Below, in pieces: positions 15,166 through 18,547 of a stretch of 18,547 bases of DNA. Source of the DNA: an uncultured Ruminococcus sp. (GTDB taxonomy: Bacteria > Bacillota > Clostridia > Oscillospirales > Ruminococcaceae); NCBI GenBank assembly GCA_900553675.1, contig USEH01000019.1, positions 1 through 18,547 of the forward strand, read 5' to 3'. Every line of letters starts with the position of its first letter. The stretch's first letter is position 1. Made by a program: the position numbers and the translations under genes. The notes under the pieces are model-generated. The model ran no database searches and was not told the origin of the DNA. It was given only the letters and a program-made list of their open reading frames with translations.

Positions 15166-15762
15166 TCAGACGTCCTTGATTTCCACCTCATAGCCCGTGT
15201 CGGTTTCAGTTTCGGTTTCGATTTTGCTCTTTTTGTTTGACATTATCGTCGAAACAGCGTCGATAACGGCTTCAACTATCAGCGATACTCCCGCGAATAT
15301 CCAAAGAACGGCGGTTGTGGTAAATGGATTAAAGATAATGACAACCGCAAAGATAACAGAGGTCAGTCCGCCGATACCAGGAATAAACCAATAGCCGCTG
15401 CCAATGCGAAGCGCGTCAACCGACCATTGCAGCTTTACAAGTCCCACCACAAGTATTACAAGGCCGTATGCCACTGCCAGAAGAGGGAAGGCGTTTGCAA
15501 TCCATTCGGGACGGAATATGCAGAAAACTCCGGCAATCACCTGAACAAGTCCCTTTGTAAAGCTCATAGACATCGAGCCCATTTCCGGAGCAAGCCTGAA
15601 ATAGTTCATGATATTCAGCACTCCGAAAACGCAGAGAACAATTCCGAGTATTCTTACAATCGCAGAGGTGAAGGCTATCGGGTCGATAAGCAGAAGCACC
15701 CCGACGGCAAGCTCGCATATGCAGTAAATCAGCGGTCTGAAATCATGCAGAAACTTTCTCAT
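15166..15762 (-). CDS. DUF308 (HdeD-like) membrane protein
   Basis: An integral membrane protein of 198 residues with six predicted helices in three hairpins, the pattern of the HdeD/DUF308 family. Repeated segments ELAVGVLLLIDPIAFTSAIV, GLVQVIAGVFCIFRPEW and TSVIFAVVIIFNPFTTTA carry the typical 'P' after each strand of hydrophobics. The C-terminus is acidic and low-complexity (KIETETETDTGYEVEIKDV) and should be cytosolic. HdeD is linked to acid resistance in enterobacteria, but in Clostridia the function is unknown. The ATG at 15762 has AAAGGAAG 8 bases upstream, inside the end of the preceding gene. The two genes overlap by 20 bases, so they are surely one transcript. Confidence 0.85.
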   Translation of the reverse strand: MRKFLHDFRPLIYCICELAVGVLLLIDPIAFTSAIVRILGIVLCVFGVLNIMNYFRLAPEMGSMSMSFTKGLVQVIAGVFCIFRPEWIANAFPLLAVAYGLVILVVGLVKLQWSVDALRIGSGYWFIPGIGGLTSVIFAVVIIFNPFTTTAVLWIFAGVSLIVEAVIDAVSTIMSNKKSKIETETETDTGYEVEIKDV

Positions 15763-16453
15763 ATTCTTTTCTTCCTTTCACTTTGTTGTTTCTATCGGTT
15801 TTATCGGGAATAAGCTTATAGCATATTACATACCCAACTGCGCACAAGGCAACGGCAGCAATAACGTCTATTATAGAATGCTGCTTTAAGAAGACGGTTG
15901 ATATCGAAATAAAGAAGCACGCAACAGCCGAAACAACCTTCCAAATTCTCTTTGAAAACCTGCTTGTGTCAAATCCCGCAAGCAGAGCCGCCACCGATCC
16001 TGAAACATGGATAGACGGGCAGACGTTGGTGTTGGTGTCGAACTCGTAGAAATCCGCAACGAACCTTGTAAGGATGTTGTCACGCTCAAATTCGTCAGGT
16101 CTTAACTCCTGACAGTTGGGGTATATGAAATAGAATACTATCGTGCAGGTGTATGTAAACATGATGAAATACATCATCCGCCTGAAAGCCCTTTCGTTGA
16201 ACAAAAGGGTATATCCCACCGCGCCGATAAGGTAAACGAACCATAGCATATAGGGTATAAAAAACAGCTCGTTAAAGGGAATCATATCGTCGAGCGGGCA
16301 GTAAATCGGGTGCCACTGGGGAGGATTATAGAACCTCTCCATAAACAAAAATGCCAGACCGTATGCCGGCCAGAAAAGCAAAAGCTTTAAATACGCAAAC
16401 TCGCCGTTCAGCTTTGAAAGCCTGAATTTGCGGTAATCAATTAGTTTATCCAT
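15743..16453 (-). CDS. PAP2-superfamily membrane phosphatase/phosphotransferase
   Basis: A membrane enzyme of 236 residues with about six helices. The PAP2 motifs are partly seen: CPSIHVSGS (motif 2, His149 as general acid) and STVFLKQHSIIDV (motif 3, His192 as nucleophile, Asp196). Motif 1 is weak, with only ELRPDEF (about 116-122) as a candidate. The SIHV form rather than SGH is that of the inositolphosphotransferase-like (PAP2_3) branch. Likely substrates are lipid phosphates such as phosphatidic acid, giving diacylglycerol for the glycosyltransferase downstream; this is inferred from neighbours. The start is uncertain: ATG at 16453 gives the natural-looking MDKLIDYRKF but its GGAG is 17 bases away; an in-frame TTG at 16468 is too close to the same site. 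Confidence 0.82.
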   Translation of the reverse strand: MDKLIDYRKFRLSKLNGEFAYLKLLLFWPAYGLAFLFMERFYNPPQWHPIYCPLDDMIPFNELFFIPYMLWFVYLIGAVGYTLLFNERAFRRMMYFIMFTYTCTIVFYFIYPNCQELRPDEFERDNILTRFVADFYEFDTNTNVCPSIHVSGSVAALLAGFDTSRFSKRIWKVVSAVACFFISISTVFLKQHSIIDVIAAVALCAVGYVICYKLIPDKTDRNNKVKGRKEYEKVSA

Positions 16454-16480
16454 CTGATATGTAAACAAAGCTCCTTAATA

Positions 16481-16978
16481 TTAGCCGACGCCCTGCTTTG
16501 AAAGCGCAGCTTTCTTGTTTCCGTCCTCCTGCGGCTGACGAAGTATTTTAAGCAGTCGGGGACGGTTGTATCTCTGAATAAGCACAAAGGGGATATTGAC
16601 TATAAAATATATTATAGATACTATAACTCCGCCTTTGCCCTCCCATATCGAAATGCACCCAAAGCCCATTATCATAAGCGCAAGATGTGCGGCTTCGGCA
16701 ATGCAGGTTTCCTTAACCATAAGCTCTATACGCTCACGCTTGGTGGAAACCATCTTTTTTGCGGGCATAAGCTTCTTGAATATTTTAGACATATCCGGAA
16801 GCTTATTCTGCCATTTTTTTATTTTGATTTTATCATAGATTTTTCCGCCGTTTTCCCAGTCGAAGCTTCTGTAGGGAAAGCTGCTGAAATTAAACCAGCT
16901 TTTCGGAAGTATCCTTCCGACATAGAAGGTGATAGTGCCTATTATGGCAAGGTAGATAAAACAGTGCAAAAAGTTCAT
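16481..16978 (-). CDS. CrtO-like acyltransferase (glycosyl-4,4'-diaponeurosporenoate acyltransferase family)
   Basis: A small membrane protein of 165 residues with the landmarks of the CrtO acyltransferase family: an N-terminal helix, ILPKSWFNFSSFPYRSFDWE, the block YDKIKIKKWQNKLPD (48-62), KETCIAEAAH (89-98) and IQRYNRPRLL (134-143) after the last helix. In Staphylococcus the enzyme puts a fatty acid on the glucose of a carotenoid glycoside to make staphyloxanthin. No carotenoid gene is in this window, and the downstream genes make diacylglycerol and glycolipids, so acylation of a glycolipid sugar is a reasonable guess but not shown. The ATG at 16978 has AAAAGGA close upstream. It is first in the seven-gene run, 27 bp before the PAP2 gene. 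Confidence 0.82.
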   Translation of the reverse strand: MNFLHCFIYLAIIGTITFYVGRILPKSWFNFSSFPYRSFDWENGGKIYDKIKIKKWQNKLPDMSKIFKKLMPAKKMVSTKRERIELMVKETCIAEAAHLALMIMGFGCISIWEGKGGVIVSIIYFIVNIPFVLIQRYNRPRLLKILRQPQEDGNKKAALSKQGVG

Positions 16979-16996
16979 TATTAATCCTTTTCCGGT

Positions 16997-17017
16997 AAAA
17001 ACGAGCCTGACAAGGCT
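16997..17017 (-). terminator. Short terminator-like hairpin upstream of the CrtO-like gene
   Basis: On the minus strand AGCCT-TGTC-AGGCT (17017-17004) is followed by CG and TTTTT (17001-16997). The stem is only 5 bp. It could end transcripts from the histidine kinase gene or act in the leader of the lipid operon. The region upstream (17030-17075) is very A/T-rich and probably holds the operon promoter, but no clear pair of boxes was found. Confidence 0.4.
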
Positions 17018-17078
17018 GCAAATATACTACTTTATAATATATAATAAATACCGAAAATAAACTGTTTATCAACTGAAC

Positions 17079-17094
17079 CTCAACTATTGTTGAG
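17079..17094. promoter_or_regulatory. Inverted repeat CTCAAC-N4-GTTGAG, possible operator
   Basis: A 6-bp perfect inverted repeat in the 156-bp gap between the histidine kinase and the CrtO-like gene, with no T run after it on either strand, so it is not a standard terminator. It lies just upstream of the A/T-rich presumed promoter region. A binding site is possible; chance cannot be excluded. Confidence 0.3.
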
Positions 17095-17134
17095 ATTATG
17101 TCCTCACCTTTTGCTCAGGATGATAACGTGCTTG

Positions 17135-18217
17135 TCATTCCGAAAGCTTAACCGTAAACCTGCATCCGTTCGGGGAGATGTTCTCGACAGATATTTCGCC
17201 TTGACAGATAGCGAGTATACGCTTTACAAGAGCAAGACCCAAGCCGTTGCCCTCCTCCTTGTGGGATGAATCCTCCTGATAGAACTTGTCAAAAATATGC
17301 TTCTGGGCTTCGGCACTTATGCCGGGACCGTTGTCCTCAACGGTGAATACTATTCCGTCCTTATTCCGGAACAGCCGAATCATGATTATCCCGCCAACAG
17401 GGTCGAACTTTATGGCGTTGCCGATAAGATTGTTCCAGACGTGCATTAAAAGCTCCCGCGCGCCGACATACTCAATGCTTTCCATTTCAACGTCGAACTC
17501 GATGTTTTTTGTTTCCCAGTCCGGCTCCAGCATTATTATCGACTGCCTTATCTGCTCGTCAAGCCTGTATTTCACGTTTTTGGACTGGATAACCTGATTG
17601 TCAACCTTAGAAAGCAGCAGAATATTGCCAACAAGGTTTGAAAGCCGCTTTGTGTTGAACAGTATCTTTTCGATATATTCAAGCTGCTCCTGCGAGGCTT
17701 CGGGACTGTCCTGCAAAAGGGTGGCATACCCCTCTATTGCGCTGATGGGCGTTTTGAACTCGTGCGAGACGTTCGAGACAAAATCCGTTTGCAAAACCTC
17801 GGTCGCTCCAAGCTCTGTCGTCATAAGGTTAAAGTTGGAGTTGATGTCCTCAATTTCACGGTAGCTTGATTTGTCGTTCAGCCTTATGCTGAAATCGCCC
17901 TTTGCAACCTTGCTCATAGCTTCGCTCAGCTTGTTTATCGGTGACAAAAAGTCCTTTCCGATGAAATACGCAACCACCGAGCCGATGGTAGTACTTAAAA
18001 TAAGGAACCATACGCCCAAAGAGATATCCACGGTATACTTAAACGCAAGTCTTGACAAAAACGAAACCAGCCAGAAGACGGCGAAAACAAGCAGTATGTC
18101 TGCCATTACAAGCATTGTAAACTTGAACAGCAGGGTAAACTTCATTTTCTTTTTCGGCGGCTTGGCACTGTTTTTAACGCTTGGCTTTGCCCTTGCCGAA
18201 GCTGACGATTTTTTCAT
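17135..18217 (-). CDS. Sensor histidine kinase (HAMP-HisKA-HATPase)
   Basis: The membrane kinase of a two-component system, 360 residues. A basic N-terminal tail (about 1-27, Lys/Ser/Ala-rich) precedes two helices (about 28-55 and 66-87) joined by only about ten residues, so there is almost no extracellular sensor domain. A HAMP domain follows (about 88-140), then the H box FVSNVSHEFKTP with phospho-acceptor His152, the N box HVWNNLIGNAIKF, G1 VEDNGPGIS, the F box IFDKFYQ and G2 GNGLGLALVK. The stimulus is probably sensed in the membrane or through a partner. The ATG at 18217 follows GAGGTGA with a 4-base gap, 19 bp after the regulator gene, so the two are co-transcribed. Confidence 0.95.
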   Translation of the reverse strand: MKKSSASARAKPSVKNSAKPPKKKMKFTLLFKFTMLVMADILLVFAVFWLVSFLSRLAFKYTVDISLGVWFLILSTTIGSVVAYFIGKDFLSPINKLSEAMSKVAKGDFSIRLNDKSSYREIEDINSNFNLMTTELGATEVLQTDFVSNVSHEFKTPISAIEGYATLLQDSPEASQEQLEYIEKILFNTKRLSNLVGNILLLSKVDNQVIQSKNVKYRLDEQIRQSIIMLEPDWETKNIEFDVEMESIEYVGARELLMHVWNNLIGNAIKFDPVGGIIMIRLFRNKDGIVFTVEDNGPGISAEAQKHIFDKFYQEDSSHKEEGNGLGLALVKRILAICQGEISVENISPNGCRFTVKLSE

Positions 18218-18236
18218 AGAATCACCTCATAACCCA

Positions 18237-18547
18237 CTAATCCTCGTTTTTGACCACCTTGTAGCCCACTCCGCGCATGGTGATTATCTTAAAATCGGGA
18301 TTGTCCCTGAACCGATCTCTCAGTCGTCCGATATGAACGTCTAAGGTGTGGGTGTCGGTGTCGCTTTCATAGCCCCAGATATCGTCCATAAGCTGCTGGC
18401 GGGTGAATATCCTTCCTGGATAGGATACCATCTTGTAAAGCAGCATAAACTCCTTCTGCGGAAGCACGGTTTTAACGCCGTTTGTGGTGACGGTCAGATA
18501 ATCGTACTCTAAAATGGTATTTCCGATAGTCTCCCGCCGCTCGTTGA
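18237..18547 (-). CDS. OmpR/PhoB-family response regulator, DNA-binding domain only (cut by right edge)
   Basis: The frame is open through the right end of the window, so the gene starts outside and the GTG at 18467 is internal. What is visible is the linker end and the whole winged-helix domain: a beta strand around YDYLTVTTNG, PQKEFMLLYKMVSYPGRIFT (the usual 'LT-KEF-LL-L-P---SR' region), QQLMDDIWGYES, then the recognition-helix part DVHIGRLRDRFRDNP and the wing TMRGVGYKV. The receiver domain with the phosphorylated Asp is not in view. It forms a two-component pair with the histidine kinase that follows. Its targets are unknown. Confidence 0.93.
   Translation of the reverse strand, partial: NERRETIGNTILEYDYLTVTTNGVKTVLPQKEFMLLYKMVSYPGRIFTRQQLMDDIWGYESDTDTHTLDVHIGRLRDRFRDNPDFKIITMRGVGYKVVKNED

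Overview
The window looks like a chromosomal segment of a Gram-positive anaerobe in the class Clostridia, probably Ruminococcaceae/Oscillospirales. This is inferred from the lipoprotein types, the ZTP-riboswitch one-carbon operon, PlsY and UgtP-type lipid genes, strong AAAGGA/GGAGG ribosome binding sites and near-consensus housekeeping promoters. No species can be named from sequence alone. Nothing resembles phage, transposase or CRISPR. Most genes are household genes on the minus strand; the plus strand carries a lipoprotein pair at the left end and a sigma/anti-sigma pair in the middle.

Layout. (1) 1-2528 (+): an extracellular solute-binding lipoprotein cut by the left edge, then a propeller-like lipoprotein gene broken by a frameshift, ending at a bidirectional terminator shared with fhs. 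(2) 6409 down to 2617 (-): promoter, ZTP riboswitch with intrinsic terminator, then FNT formate channel, glyA and fhs. This is a one-carbon operon that should switch on when ZTP signals a shortage of 10-formyl-THF. (3) 7917 down to 6455 (-): a 59-residue conserved small protein whose last codons form its own terminator, then a promoter and a 2-hydroxyacyl-CoA dehydratase-like gene split by a frameshift at an AT run. (4) 7982-9220 (+): an ECF sigma factor translationally coupled to a membrane zinc-finger anti-sigma factor. (5) 9221-9584: a non-coding convergent intergenic region with three copies of a palindromic repeat (two tandem, one inverted) around an AT-rich core with three 8-bp iterated repeats. 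(6) 11064 down to 9585 (-): pyruvate kinase with its own promoter. (7) 16978 down to 11128 (-): a tight seven-gene run, CrtO-like acyltransferase, PAP2-family enzyme, DUF308 membrane protein, PlsY, UgtP/MGDG-type diacylglycerol glycosyltransferase, AI-2E family membrane protein and M42 peptidase, ending at a terminator just before the pyk promoter. Five of the seven point to membrane lipid or glycolipid metabolism. (8) 18547 down to 17135 (-): an OmpR-type response regulator (cut by the right edge) and its histidine kinase.

The clearest regulatory element is the ZTP riboswitch: P1, P2, the pseudoknot and a terminator sharing the aptamer's 3' strand can all be traced. The best candidates for something undescribed are the palindromic repeat element at 9239-9571 and the lipid operon pairing a CrtO-like acyltransferase with a diacylglycerol glycosyltransferase. 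Two genes carry small frame-disrupting indels, which are either real decay or assembly errors.
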